NCBI GenBank assembly: GCA_934373635.1
Contig: CAKROZ010000009.1
Coordinates: forward strand, 1-64,000
Origin: an uncultured Eubacteriales bacterium
Lineage (GTDB): Bacteria > Bacillota > Clostridia > Oscillospirales > CAG-272
DNA length: 64,000 bases
Reading direction: 5' to 3'
Part shown: positions 41,574-50,079 of the stretch, one piece after another
How positions within the stretch are numbered: position 1 is the first letter of the stretch
Layout: each line of letters starts with the position of its first letter
Notes under the pieces: model-generated
What the model was told of the DNA's origin: nothing
Database searches by the model: none
What the model saw: only the letters and a program-made list of their open reading frames with translations
Made by a program: the position numbers and the translations under genes

Positions 41574-43358
41574 ATGATTTTCGGAAAACACATCAACCGC
41601 TATTATCTCCGCTACCTGCCCGTACTGCTTCTCGGTACGCTGGCGCTCGTGGCGGTGGACTACTTTCAATTGAAGATTCCCGAGCTTTACCGCATGTTGA
41701 TTAACGCCGCCGCGGGAGAGCCGATTTTGGTAGACGGTGTGCCCGTGGCGTTCGACCTCGACTTTTTGCTCGAGCGCATCTGTCTGCCGATGATCGGCGT
41801 CCTCGTCGTGATGGTGATCGGGCGCTTCCTCTGGCGCATTTGCTTTTACGGCACCGCCGTGCGTATGGAGACCGACCTGCGCGCACGGATGTTCGACCGC
41901 TCGGCGGATCTTTCGCATGAGTATTACCAAGAGAACAAGGTCGGCACCCTCATGAGCCTGTATACCAACGACCTCGACACCATCCAGGAGTGCTTCGGCG
42001 ACGGGGTATTGATGTTTTTCGATGCGCTCTTCCTCGGCGTGCTCGCACTCGTGAAGATGTGGCGCATGAACCGACTTCTGACCGTCCTTTCCCTGATCCC
42101 GATGGCGTTTCTGATCGTGATCGGCGCGATCGTCGGTCGGCGGATGATGAAGCGGTGGGAGGAACGTCAGGCGGCGTTCTCCGAGCTGTCCGATTTCGCG
42201 CAGGAGAGCTTCTCGGGTATCGCGGTCATCAAGGCGTTTGTCAAGGAGGTCAAAGAGCTTCTTTCCTTCCGAAAGCTAAACAAGAAAAACGAAGACGCCA
42301 ACGTAGAATATACCAAAATATCAACTTTACTTAACATTTTCGTGACGTTGTTCGTGGAATCGGTGATCTGCGTCATTCTCGGCTACGGCGGATACCTCGT
42401 GTATACTAAGACCTTCAACGCGGGCGAGCTGATGGAATACATCGGCTACTTCAACGCGATCGTCTGGCCGATCATGGCGATCTCCATGCTCGTCGAGCAG
42501 GGGGCGCGCGGGCGCGCTTCCCTCCGTCGGGTGAGCGAGCTTCTCGACGCGCCCGTGACGGTGCGCGACGCCGAAGGGGCGATGCCTCTCACCGACGCGC
42601 GCGGGGAGATCGAGATGCGCGACCTGACCTTCCGCTACCCGAAGGGGGAGTTCGACGCGCTCTCTCACGTCTCCTTTCATATCGCGGCGGGCGAGACCGT
42701 CGGCATCGTCGGAAAGACGGGGGCGGGGAAGACCACGCTCGTCGACCTTTTGCTCCGCATCTACAATGTCCCGGACGGCACCGTCTTCTTCGACGGGCGG
42801 GATGTCAACTCGCTCACAATCCGTTCGGTGCGGGACGCCTGCGCCTATGTGCCGCAGGATAACTTCCTCTTCTCCGAGACGATTGAGAAAAACATCGCCT
42901 TCTCCGAGGACACGCCGAACCGCGAGGACGTGATCCGCGCGGCGAAGCTCGCCGACGTGGATGAGAACATCACGCAGTTTCACGACGGCTACGATACCGT
43001 GCTCGGCGAGCGCGGCGTGACCGTCTCGGGCGGGCAGAAGCAGCGCATCTCCATCGCGCGCGCCCTGATGCGCAACGCCCCGATCCTGATCCTCGACGAC
43101 GCGGTGAGCGCGGTGGATTCCCGTACCGAAAAGGCGATCTTGGAGAACCTCGCCGCCTGCCGCAAGGGAAAGACCACCCTGATGATCGCGCACCGCATCT
43201 CCACCGTGGAAGGGGCGGACAAGATCCTCTTCCTCGACGACGGGACGGTCGCCGACGTCGGGCGGCACGAAGAGCTTTACGCGCGGTGCGAAGCCTACCG
43301 CAAGATGGTAGATCTGCAGCTTCTCGAAGCGCAGGACGGAGGGGAAAGCCATGCATGA
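41574..43358 (+). CDS. ABC exporter half-transporter, degenerate-site partner
   Basis: The 594-residue protein has a six-helix membrane domain (about 15-320) and a nucleotide-binding domain. Walker A GKTGAGKTT is at 380-388, signature VSGGQ at 484-488, and Walker B LILDD at 505-509. Asp509 replaces the catalytic Glu, so this subunit contributes the non-hydrolysing site of a heterodimer, as in LmrCD, BmrCD and TM287/288. It overlaps the next gene by eight bases. Multidrug or lipid export is likely but the substrate is not determined. Confidence 0.92.
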   Translation: MIFGKHINRYYLRYLPVLLLGTLALVAVDYFQLKIPELYRMLINAAAGEPILVDGVPVAFDLDFLLERICLPMIGVLVVMVIGRFLWRICFYGTAVRMETDLRARMFDRSADLSHEYYQENKVGTLMSLYTNDLDTIQECFGDGVLMFFDALFLGVLALVKMWRMNRLLTVLSLIPMAFLIVIGAIVGRRMMKRWEERQAAFSELSDFAQESFSGIAVIKAFVKEVKELLSFRKLNKKNEDANVEYTKISTLLNIFVTLFVESVICVILGYGGYLVYTKTFNAGELMEYIGYFNAIVWPIMAISMLVEQGARGRASLRRVSELLDAPVTVRDAEGAMPLTDARGEIEMRDLTFRYPKGEFDALSHVSFHIAAGETVGIVGKTGAGKTTLVDLLLRIYNVPDGTVFFDGRDVNSLTIRSVRDACAYVPQDNFLFSETIEKNIAFSEDTPNREDVIRAAKLADVDENITQFHDGYDTVLGERGVTVSGGQKQRISIARALMRNAPILILDDAVSAVDSRTEKAILENLAACRKGKTTLMIAHRISTVEGADKILFLDDGTVADVGRHEELYARCEAYRKMVDLQLLEAQDGGESHA

Positions 43359-45231
43359 ATATTTTCCGTTGTTGGTCGTCGGCGGCATCGTCGGCGCGGT
43401 GTCCCTGATCCTCGTTTTGGCATATGCCGCCGTGAAGGACAAAAAGGAGTCGATGGGCTTTGACCGCAACATGAAGGACGGCGAGATCGCAAAGCGGCTC
43501 CTCGTCTATGCGAAGCCCTATCGCCTGCGTTTTCTTCTGATTTTCGCCCTCATGCTCTTCTCGATCGCCTACGACATCACGGCGCCCTACCTTGTCGGAC
43601 GCATCGAGGAGGTCATCGCGGGGGAATTTTCTCTCGAAACGCTCTTTCTGATGATCGGCATCTATGCCGTGATCCTCGTCTTTTCGATGGTCGCCTCCTA
43701 CGTGCAGGCGATCGTCCTTCAGAAGACGGGACAACAGATCGTCTCCCGCCTGCGTGAGGACGCGTTCGTACACATCGAGTCGCTCTCGCACGGACAGCTG
43801 AACGAGATCCCGACGGGCACCCTCGTCACCCGCGTCACGAACGATACGGGCGCGATCTCCATGATGTTCACGGGACTGCTCGTCAACCTTCTGAAAAACT
43901 TTTTCGTGATTCTCGGCATCCTCACGGCAATGCTGCTTCTGAATTACGCGCTGACCCTGATGGTACTCTGCTTTGTGCCCTTCGTCATTCTGTTCACGGT
44001 CATTTTCCGCCGCTTTTCCCGCCGCGCCTATCGTCGGGTCAAGAACGCGTCGACCGCCATCAACGTCTACCTCTCGGAGAACCTCTCGGGCATGAAGATC
44101 ATCCGCGTCTTCAATCGCGAGGAGGCAAAGAAGCGCGAGTTCAACGAAAAGAGCCGTGAGCTCGGCCGTGCGAAGGAAGGACAGATCTTCGTCTTCGGCA
44201 TTTTTCGTCCCCTCGTTTACATGCTCTACGTCGCCTCGGTGCTCTGCCTCTTCTACCTCGGCGGAAGGGGAATTCTCGGGCACACCGAGTTCCTCGGTCA
44301 GGCGATCACGGGGGGCATCATCGTTTCCTTCTATATGTATATCTCGAAGTTCTTCTCCCCGATTCAGAACCTCGCCGAGCAGTTCAGCCGTCTGCAATCC
44401 GCCATGGCGTCGGCGGAAAAGGTCTTTTCCGTCATGGACATCGAGCCGCAGATGCCCGATGCCGAGGACGCCGTCGATCTTCCGCAGATCCGCGGGGAGA
44501 TCGAGTTCCGCCACGTGTGGTTTGCCTACAAGGAGGAGGAATGGGTCCTGCGGGACGTCTCCTTCCACGTGAAGGCAGGGGAGACGGTCGCCTTCGTCGG
44601 CTCGACCGGCTCGGGAAAGACGACGATCCTCTCCCTCATCTGTCGGAATTACGAGTTTCAGCGCGGCGAGATTCTGATCGACGGCATCGACATCCGAAAA
44701 ATCCGCAAGGCATCCCTCAGGCGACAGTTCGGGCAGATGCTTCAGGACGTTTTCCTCTTCTCGGGGACCGTGCGCTCGAATATCCTCCTCGGGGAGGAGG
44801 GGATCTCCGACGATGAGATCTGGGCGGCGTGTCGTTACGTGAACGCCGAGCCCTTCATCCGCCGCCTCGAGGGCGGGCTCGACGAGCCGGTCAGAGAGCG
44901 GGGCAACAACTTCTCCGCGGGGCAAAGACAGCTTCTCTCCTTCGCCCGCACGATTCTGCACCGCCCCGCCGTCATGATTCTCGATGAGGCAACGGCGAAC
45001 ATCGACACCGAGACCGAGCTTTTGATTCAGGACTCGCTCGAGAAGATGATGAACATCGGTACCATGCTCATGGTGGCGCACCGTCTGTCCACCATCCGCC
45101 ACGCGGACAATATCCTCGTCCTCTCACACGGTGAGATCGTGGAGCAGGGCACGCACGCCGACCTTATCGCCGCGGGCGGACGCTACTATCGGCTGTATAC
45201 GCTACAATATCAAAAGGAAAAACTTTCATAA
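43351..45231 (+). CDS. ABC exporter half-transporter, catalytic partner
   Basis: The 626-residue protein has an extra N-terminal helix, a six-helix membrane domain (about 55-345) and a nucleotide-binding domain. Walker A GSTGSGKTT is at 417-425, Walker B VMILDE at 541-546 with the catalytic Glu, and the signature is the altered FSAGQ at 521-525. The altered signature faces the Asp-type Walker B of the partner, completing the expected degenerate site. An EL-type D-loop (EATANID) follows. Confidence 0.92.
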   Translation: MHEYFPLLVVGGIVGAVSLILVLAYAAVKDKKESMGFDRNMKDGEIAKRLLVYAKPYRLRFLLIFALMLFSIAYDITAPYLVGRIEEVIAGEFSLETLFLMIGIYAVILVFSMVASYVQAIVLQKTGQQIVSRLREDAFVHIESLSHGQLNEIPTGTLVTRVTNDTGAISMMFTGLLVNLLKNFFVILGILTAMLLLNYALTLMVLCFVPFVILFTVIFRRFSRRAYRRVKNASTAINVYLSENLSGMKIIRVFNREEAKKREFNEKSRELGRAKEGQIFVFGIFRPLVYMLYVASVLCLFYLGGRGILGHTEFLGQAITGGIIVSFYMYISKFFSPIQNLAEQFSRLQSAMASAEKVFSVMDIEPQMPDAEDAVDLPQIRGEIEFRHVWFAYKEEEWVLRDVSFHVKAGETVAFVGSTGSGKTTILSLICRNYEFQRGEILIDGIDIRKIRKASLRRQFGQMLQDVFLFSGTVRSNILLGEEGISDDEIWAACRYVNAEPFIRRLEGGLDEPVRERGNNFSAGQRQLLSFARTILHRPAVMILDEATANIDTETELLIQDSLEKMMNIGTMLMVAHRLSTIRHADNILVLSHGEIVEQGTHADLIAAGGRYYRLYTLQYQKEKLS

Positions 45232-46296
45232 GGAGGGCACATGATGGACACGAGGAATTTTCTCCGATCCTCCGCTTCGCGGTCATAAGCGACTGTCATT
45301 ACGACGAAGGGGTTCCCTACGTGCGCGAGCGCTTTCGCCGCGCGCTCGAGGTCGTGTACGCCTACGCCGACGGGCAGGGCTACCAAGGACTTGACGCACT
45401 CTATGTCAACGGGGATTTCACCAACCGTAGCACCCATACGCAGATGGAGCTGTTCCATGCGGACGCGGTGGCATGTCTGCGGAAAGATACGCGACTTATC
45501 CTCACAATGGCAAACCATGATTACCATTATGTGCCGGATGACCGCGCGCCGATGCGTGATTTTGCCGAGATTTTCGGTCAGCCCTACGATATTCATATAG
45601 TCATCAAAGGCTATCATTTCATCTCGCTCTCGGCGGAAAAGACGGACGCGAACAAGTGGCACGACTCCTTCGGAGAGGGAAAGCGGAAGTTTCTCGCGGA
45701 CGCTCTGCGCGAGGCGTATGCGGAGAACCCGAAGCACCCGATCTTCGTCTTTCAGCACCCCGGCATCCCGGGGACGATCCACGGCGGGCGGTACGGGAAC
45801 GATCAGCTCCTCGACCTTCTGAAACCCTATCACACGGTGGTGGATTTTTCGGGACATAGCCATCTCCCCGTCTCCGACCCGCGCGAGATCGATCAGAAGG
45901 ACTTTACCGCGGTCAGCTCGGGCGGACTGCTCGACATCTCCTATTCCTTCCCCGCACTGGATCCCGAGGTCTACCGCGGGGAGGAGGATCCGACCTCGCA
46001 CGCGCACATGCTCGTCGTCGAGGCGGACGGGCAAAACACGGTGCGCATCCGAAAACTCGACATCCTCGCGGGCGATTTCTTCGAGGACGACATCCTTCTT
46101 CGGGACCTCGACGACCCGAGCCGCTACACTTACACCGACGCCCGCCGCCTCACGGAAGAGGCGCCCCGCTTCCCGCAGGGCGCGCGTCTCTCCCTCACAA
46201 GGGAGGGCGACCGCCTGACGCTCGCGATTCCGCGCGCGGAAGGCAAAGGCAGCCGCGTGCACGTCTATCGTGTCACGCTGACCGACGAAGCCGACC

Positions 46297-46332
46297 GATT
46301 CAATGTTCGTGCAATTGCACGAACATTGAATC
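46297..46332. repeat. 36-bp perfect palindrome
   Basis: GATTCAATGTTCGTGCAA and its complement with no loop, inside the end of the metallophosphoesterase frame. Probably a terminator stem or operator that the open frame has run into. Confidence 0.8.
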
Positions 46333-46350
46333 CTTGTGCCTTCAAGACTC

Positions 46351-46380
46351 TTGACAATTCTCTCTCTTCTGTGGTAAAAT
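46351..46380 (+). promoter_or_regulatory. Promoter of a candidate small RNA
   Basis: TTGACA at 46351-46356, 18-bp spacer, TAAAAT at 46375-46380. There is no coding gene behind it. Confidence 0.6.
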
Positions 46381-46385
46381 GGGTG

Positions 46386-46474
46386 TAATGACACATATTG
46401 TTTCCTCCTGTTTTGGTTGTGTGGTTACTCCCATTATAACACGAGGTTCTTTCTGTGTCATTACTTTTTTATCT
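46386..46474 (+). ncRNA. Candidate small RNA (~90 nt)
   Basis: The segment directly after the promoter starts TAATGACACA and ends TGTGTCATTA followed by C and T6, so the whole ~85-nt transcript would fold with paired ends and terminate at once. The loop holds TTTCCTCCTG, an anti-Shine-Dalgarno-like motif, and a possible inner GTGT/ACAC stem. No known RNA family is recognised. It could instead be the remnant of an inverted-repeat element. Confidence 0.4.
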
Positions 46475-46497
46475 GTTGCACTTATATTGTAAACCTA

Positions 46498-46517
46498 AGA
46501 TTATGAATTATGAATTT
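46498..46517. repeat. AT-rich octad repeat
   Basis: AAGATTATGAATTATGAATT followed by TGGCGGAAGGCTTTGC, like the left ends of the other octad elements. Confidence 0.75.
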
Positions 46518-46569
46518 GGCGGAAGGCTTTGCTTTTGTGCCGAAATTCGTTCGTGATGGGAATATTTAT

Positions 46570-46875
46570 TTACAAAAAGAAGAGCGCAGATCGTTCTGCG
46601 CTCTTCTTTTTGTACTTGACAAAGATTTGTTTTTGACGAGGTGGCGATTTTTGTTTTCGGCGTTTTTGCTTGATGGGAGCCTTTGGAATGTCGATGCCGT
46701 CGGAATCGCTCACTTGCTCTTCCTCTTGCAGCCGCAGTCGCAGTAGGGATCGCCCGACGCGAGCGTGTATTCCTGCGAAAACCACACGCACCCTTCGGAT
46801 GCCGACGGCGCAGACTAAAACCAACAGGGCGCCGAGCCCCAAGCCTTCAAGCAGACATAATAGCAGCTCTCTCAT
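46570..46875 (-). CDS. Small membrane protein (101 aa) downstream of the PanE-like gene
   Basis: The ATG at 46875 overlaps the upstream gene's stop (ATGA), a strong sign of translational coupling. One membrane helix (about 5-25, LLEGLGLGALLVLVCAVGI) is followed by a basic cytoplasmic tail. The last ~13 codons are encoded by the terminator hairpin at 46579-46614, so the natural stop may have been lost. The function is unknown. Confidence 0.55.
   Translation of the reverse strand: MRELLLCLLEGLGLGALLVLVCAVGIRRVRVVFAGIHARVGRSLLRLRLQEEEQVSDSDGIDIPKAPIKQKRRKQKSPPRQKQIFVKYKKKSAERSALFFL
46579..46614 (-). terminator. Terminator of the PanE-like operon
   Basis: AAGAAGAGCGCAGA and its complement enclose a TCGT loop, with A5 and T5 runs on either side. 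It overlaps the end of the small membrane protein gene. Confidence 0.8.
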
Positions 46876-47798
46876 TTGAAATACCTCTCACATTCCGATT
46901 CCAGTGCCTTCCACGTCGGGTAGTCCGCGCCCTGCTCGTCGAAGAAGTGCCTGATGTCCCGATTCAAGGCGCTCATCTCTCCGACCGCGTTCATGGCGTG
47001 GTCGGAGACGCAGATCTTTCCGAGGCAGGTCGCGCAGATCAGCCTGAAAAAGCGGTGGCAGGTCTTCCGATAGGCGGCACTCTCAAACTCCGTGTCCTCC
47101 CGCGGCAGAATCTCCCGCCCCGCGCTCCGTATGGCGCGGTAGCCCTCGATATTGGCGTCGATCAGGCGGTGAAGATACGCATTGTCCCGCCAAATCTTTT
47201 TCAGATGCCCGTCGGTCTTGTAGCAGGCAAAAGCCGCGGGAAGCACGAAGGCGGCATGGCACAGAAGGTAGTCCTCCATGTCGGGCTCGTAGGTGACGCG
47301 GTATTTCGTCCCTTCGAAGATCTTCAAGACGAGCGCTTCCTCCGACGGTTCGCCGCGGAGCGTGCCGATGGTGATCTTTTTTAAGTCCACCGAGACGACG
47401 CGGCGATCTTCTCGGTGCCCCGCCGAGCTCGCGAAGGCGAACATTACGTTCTTCCCCGGCAGACGCGAGGCAGTCTCCGCCGCGCGGACGTTGTTGCCGA
47501 CAAAGACAATGTTCTGCGACCCGTTCGCAAGCAGGGTGTCGATCACCGCATCGATCTGCGTGTACCGGACGACGACGAAAACGACGTCATACACATCCCC
47601 CGGCGCAAGCTCGGTCACGATCGGCAGACGGGTGACCGTAGAGAAGGGGGAGAACATGCTCTTCACCCGCAACCCGTTTTGTCGGAGCTCCTCCGCCCAT
47701 GCGCCCCGCGCGAGCAGGGTGACGTCCTTCCCCGCACGGAAGAGCCGTCTTGCAAGATTGCAGCCGAGCCCCCCCGCACCGAATACCAGAATTCTCAT
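46872..47798 (-). CDS. Ketopantoate reductase (PanE/ApbA) family protein
   Basis: The start ATG 47798 with GGGAGG upstream gives 308 residues. The N-terminal Rossmann motif FGAGGLGCNLARRL (5-18), LLARGAWAEEL and VGNNV match PanE/ApbA, followed by a helical C-terminal domain. Several conserved PanE active-site residues are not obvious (the usual KxxxN region reads differently), so it may act on another 2-keto acid. No pantothenate genes are adjacent. Confidence 0.82.
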   Translation of the reverse strand: MRILVFGAGGLGCNLARRLFRAGKDVTLLARGAWAEELRQNGLRVKSMFSPFSTVTRLPIVTELAPGDVYDVVFVVVRYTQIDAVIDTLLANGSQNIVFVGNNVRAAETASRLPGKNVMFAFASSAGHREDRRVVSVDLKKITIGTLRGEPSEEALVLKIFEGTKYRVTYEPDMEDYLLCHAAFVLPAAFACYKTDGHLKKIWRDNAYLHRLIDANIEGYRAIRSAGREILPREDTEFESAAYRKTCHRFFRLICATCLGKICVSDHAMNAVGEMSALNRDIRHFFDEQGADYPTWKALESECERYFK

Positions 47799-48360
47799 GT
47801 AAAACCTCCCGCTTTCGAAAACGTGATCGTTCGGATTTTCCGCCCGGAATCTGCGGATCGAACCGCCCGACGAGCCCGATGAAAAAACGCATCGGACCAA
47901 ACCCGCCGGAGGCGCCACACCGCCTCGCCCGAAGTGTCGGACATCGGGGCGCGTGCCTTCCGTTGTTCTGGCGTTAGCATGCGCTAACCACCGGACATTC
48001 AAAAAACCGCCCTGCGGCAGCCTTTTGCGGACTAAGATCCCCATTTTCGTATGTTTTCTTTCTTTAAGGCTATGATAGCATGGAAACGAGACAAAATATA
48101 ATTTTGTCGGCAACTGTCGTTGCCATGCGCTTTGTCTTCGCCAAACCGCCGTTTCCGTTGAAATATTGCGCTCAAAAACCCTTGCAAGCAAGTTTTCTCG
48201 CTTATATTATAGCATAGAGAAATGAATGTTTTAATAGCCGTTTGAAATTTTGTCGCCGTTTTCCCCTTTTTCTTTGCCGATGGCGGATTTTGCCGTCTTT
48301 TGTCTCCCTGCGACGGAGCGCGTCTTTGCTTTTAAATTTTTATTTTTGAAGAAAAATTGC
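47799..48360. other. Intergenic with GTTAGC palindrome and promoter-like sites
   Basis: A GTTAGCATGCGCTAAC palindrome lies at 47973-47988, similar to one at 57501-57516. A forward TTGCAA/TATTAT pair with 17-bp spacing is at 48182-48210. No supportable gene. Confidence 0.5.
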
Positions 48361-48389
48361 TTGACAAACAGAATATCGGATGATATAAT
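48361..48389 (+). promoter_or_regulatory. Promoter for the binding-protein gene
   Basis: TTGACA at 48361-48366, 17-bp spacer, TATAAT at 48384-48389: a consensus vegetative promoter. Confidence 0.85.
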
Positions 48390-48420
48390 ATGTTCAGGTT
48401 GCGCCGTATCCGACGCGCGG

Positions 48421-49377
48421 CTGAACAGTCATCAGGAAAAAAAGATTGTATCGCTTTTCCTCGCCGTCGCGGCGATCTTCTCAGTGCTCGCCGTGCTTTC
48501 TTCCTGCTCGCAGAAGAAAACGATCACGATTTACGCGTCCAGCGAGGACTTCCGTATCGCGAACGCACAGAAAATGTTTGACGAAAAATTTCCCGAATAC
48601 AAGGTCGTGATCCAGTACAAATCGACGGGTGAACTGGCCGCGAAGCTGACGGGTGAGGGAACCAACACCGACTGTGACATCGTGATGGAGCTTGAGAATA
48701 CGTATCTCGAGAAGATCGGTGACACCGTGGCAAAGCTCGACGGGCTTCCCGGTGTAGACTTCGATAAGTATCTTCCGAGCCTCGTTCCCGAATCCCATCG
48801 TTACGTGCCCTTCATCCGCACGAGCGGTGCGATCGTCGTTAACAAGAAGCTTCTCGAAGAGAAGGGGCTTTCCGTCTCCACCTGCTACGACGACCTTCTG
48901 AAACCCGAATACAAGGGACTTGTCTCGATGCCGAATCCCAAATTCTCCGGCACGGGCTATATTTTCTATCTGAATATGGTCAACACCCGCGGAGAAGAGG
49001 CGGCGCTCTCCTATTTTGACGGACTTGCGGGCAACCTCTCGGGCGCGGGCTACACCTCCTCCGGGTCGGGACCCGTCAAGGCGCTGAAACTCGGTGAAGC
49101 GGCGATCGGTCTTTGCATGTCGTGGCAGGCGGTTGACGAGATCAACAACGGTGCCGATTACGAGATCCTCTATTTCGAAGAGGGTGCTCCCTATAACACC
49201 TATTCGAGCGCAATCGTCTCCGGAAAAGAGAACGACGAGGATATCCGCAAGGTCTTCGAGTACCTCCTCACCGAGGTCACCCCGAAGGACAAGGAGCTTT
49301 ACGCGCCCGAGCAGATCTACAAGGATGTTACCTACACGAAGGAAAATTTCCCCGTAAAATCAGGTATGCGAATATGA
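48421..49377 (+). CDS. ABC transporter substrate-binding lipoprotein (Fbp/AfuA or phosphonate type), start codon unclear
   Basis: The mature part (from TITIYASSEDFRIANAQ) matches the extracellular solute-binding family 1/Fbp type used for ferric iron, spermidine-like or 2-aminoethylphosphonate uptake. The signal peptide reads KKIVSLFLAVAAIFSVLAVL with lipobox LSSC. After the promoter there is no in-frame ATG, GTG or TTG before the signal peptide; only CTG 48421 or ATT 48445 (behind AGGAAAAAAAG) are available. A lost start codon or indel in the A7 run is likely. The following ATPase and permease are collapsed, so the uptake system is probably non-functional. Confidence 0.7.
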   Translation: MNSHQEKKIVSLFLAVAAIFSVLAVLSSCSQKKTITIYASSEDFRIANAQKMFDEKFPEYKVVIQYKSTGELAAKLTGEGTNTDCDIVMELENTYLEKIGDTVAKLDGLPGVDFDKYLPSLVPESHRYVPFIRTSGAIVVNKKLLEEKGLSVSTCYDDLLKPEYKGLVSMPNPKFSGTGYIFYLNMVNTRGEEAALSYFDGLAGNLSGAGYTSSGSGPVKALKLGEAAIGLCMSWQAVDEINNGADYEILYFEEGAPYNTYSSAIVSGKENDEDIRKVFEYLLTEVTPKDKELYAPEQIYKDVTYTKENFPVKSGMRI

Positions 49378-49420
49378 CGGGACTTGACGATAACACCGTA
49401 AAGGAAAGATTGCTTGACGC

Positions 49421-50079
49421 ATGGAAATATTAAAAATCAACGGACTGACCAAGCATTACGAAGGTAAGCTGGCGCTTGACAATGTGAGCTTTTCCGTGGA
49501 GGACGGGGAATTCCTTTCGATTCTCGGTCCTTCCGGCTGCGGAAAGACGACGCTCCTCCGGATTCTCATCGGACTTCTCGCTCCCGACGCGGGCGAGATC
49601 CGTCTCGGGGACAGGGACATTACCAAGGCATCTCCCGATGCGCGGGAAATGGGATCGTGTTTCAGAATTATGCGCTCTTCGAGAACATGACGGCGCTCGG
49701 CAACGTCTCGTATGCGATGAAATTCAAGCCGGAGCTCGAGGCTGTCGGCGCGACGCTCGGGATAGGAAATGTGCGTCTGCTTCGCGATGTCATCGCTCCG
49801 CAGACCATGGGCACACTTGCGGAAATGTTCGCGTACTTCTTCGTCAATTCCATGATGACGATCTCCGCCGTGTCCTTCCTTACCAATTATAAAACCGAGC
49901 TCTTCGCTCTCATGCTTCCGCAGTTTGATGCGTCGCAGACATCGCTTGCCCCTCCCGCGATCGTTGCACTTATCATTCTTTTTGTGAATCTTTTGATGAA
50001 AGGTGTCATCGGTCTGTTGAAGAGCAAACTCCGCAGACCGAACAGAAAGCAAACCTATGTTGACAAAAAAGCAATTTGA
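49421..50079 (+). pseudogene. Collapsed ABC importer: ATPase N-terminus fused to permease C-terminus
   Basis: From ATG 49421 the frame encodes the first ~75 residues of an importer ATPase (Walker A GPSGCGKTT at 37-45). A one-base loss near 49650 shifts the frame: VFQNYALFENMTALGNVSYAMKFKPE (the Q-loop region) continues in the next frame. At about 49736 the ATPase sequence switches directly to the C-terminal third of a binding-protein-dependent permease (EAVGATLGIGNVRLLRDV, later MTISAVSFLTNYKTELFA). The rest of the ATPase and most of the permease have been deleted. The junction shows a GAGCTCGAG stretch that may be microhomology. Confidence 0.85.

Larger units (their letters stand above)
45241..46388 (+). 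pseudogene. Calcineurin-like metallophosphoesterase with N-terminal frameshift
   Basis: AAGGAGG at 45231-45237 directs initiation to ATG 45241/45244, but that frame stops after 15 codons (MMDTRNFLRSS...). The neighbouring frame, entered near 45255-45262, reads RFAVISDCHYDEG and continues to the end with NGDFTN, ANHDYH, FQHPG and GHSH, the five metal-binding blocks of the family. One missing base near 45255 explains the break. If only the internal GTG (45321) is used, the first metal motif is lost. The C-terminal ~30 residues are encoded across a 36-bp palindrome and a promoter and may be read-through. Confidence 0.8.

Noticed and set aside
42970..45102. 710-residue reverse frame opposite the second ABC exporter gene
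   Set aside because: Antisense shadow with low-complexity charged sequence; the forward strand has complete ABC motifs.
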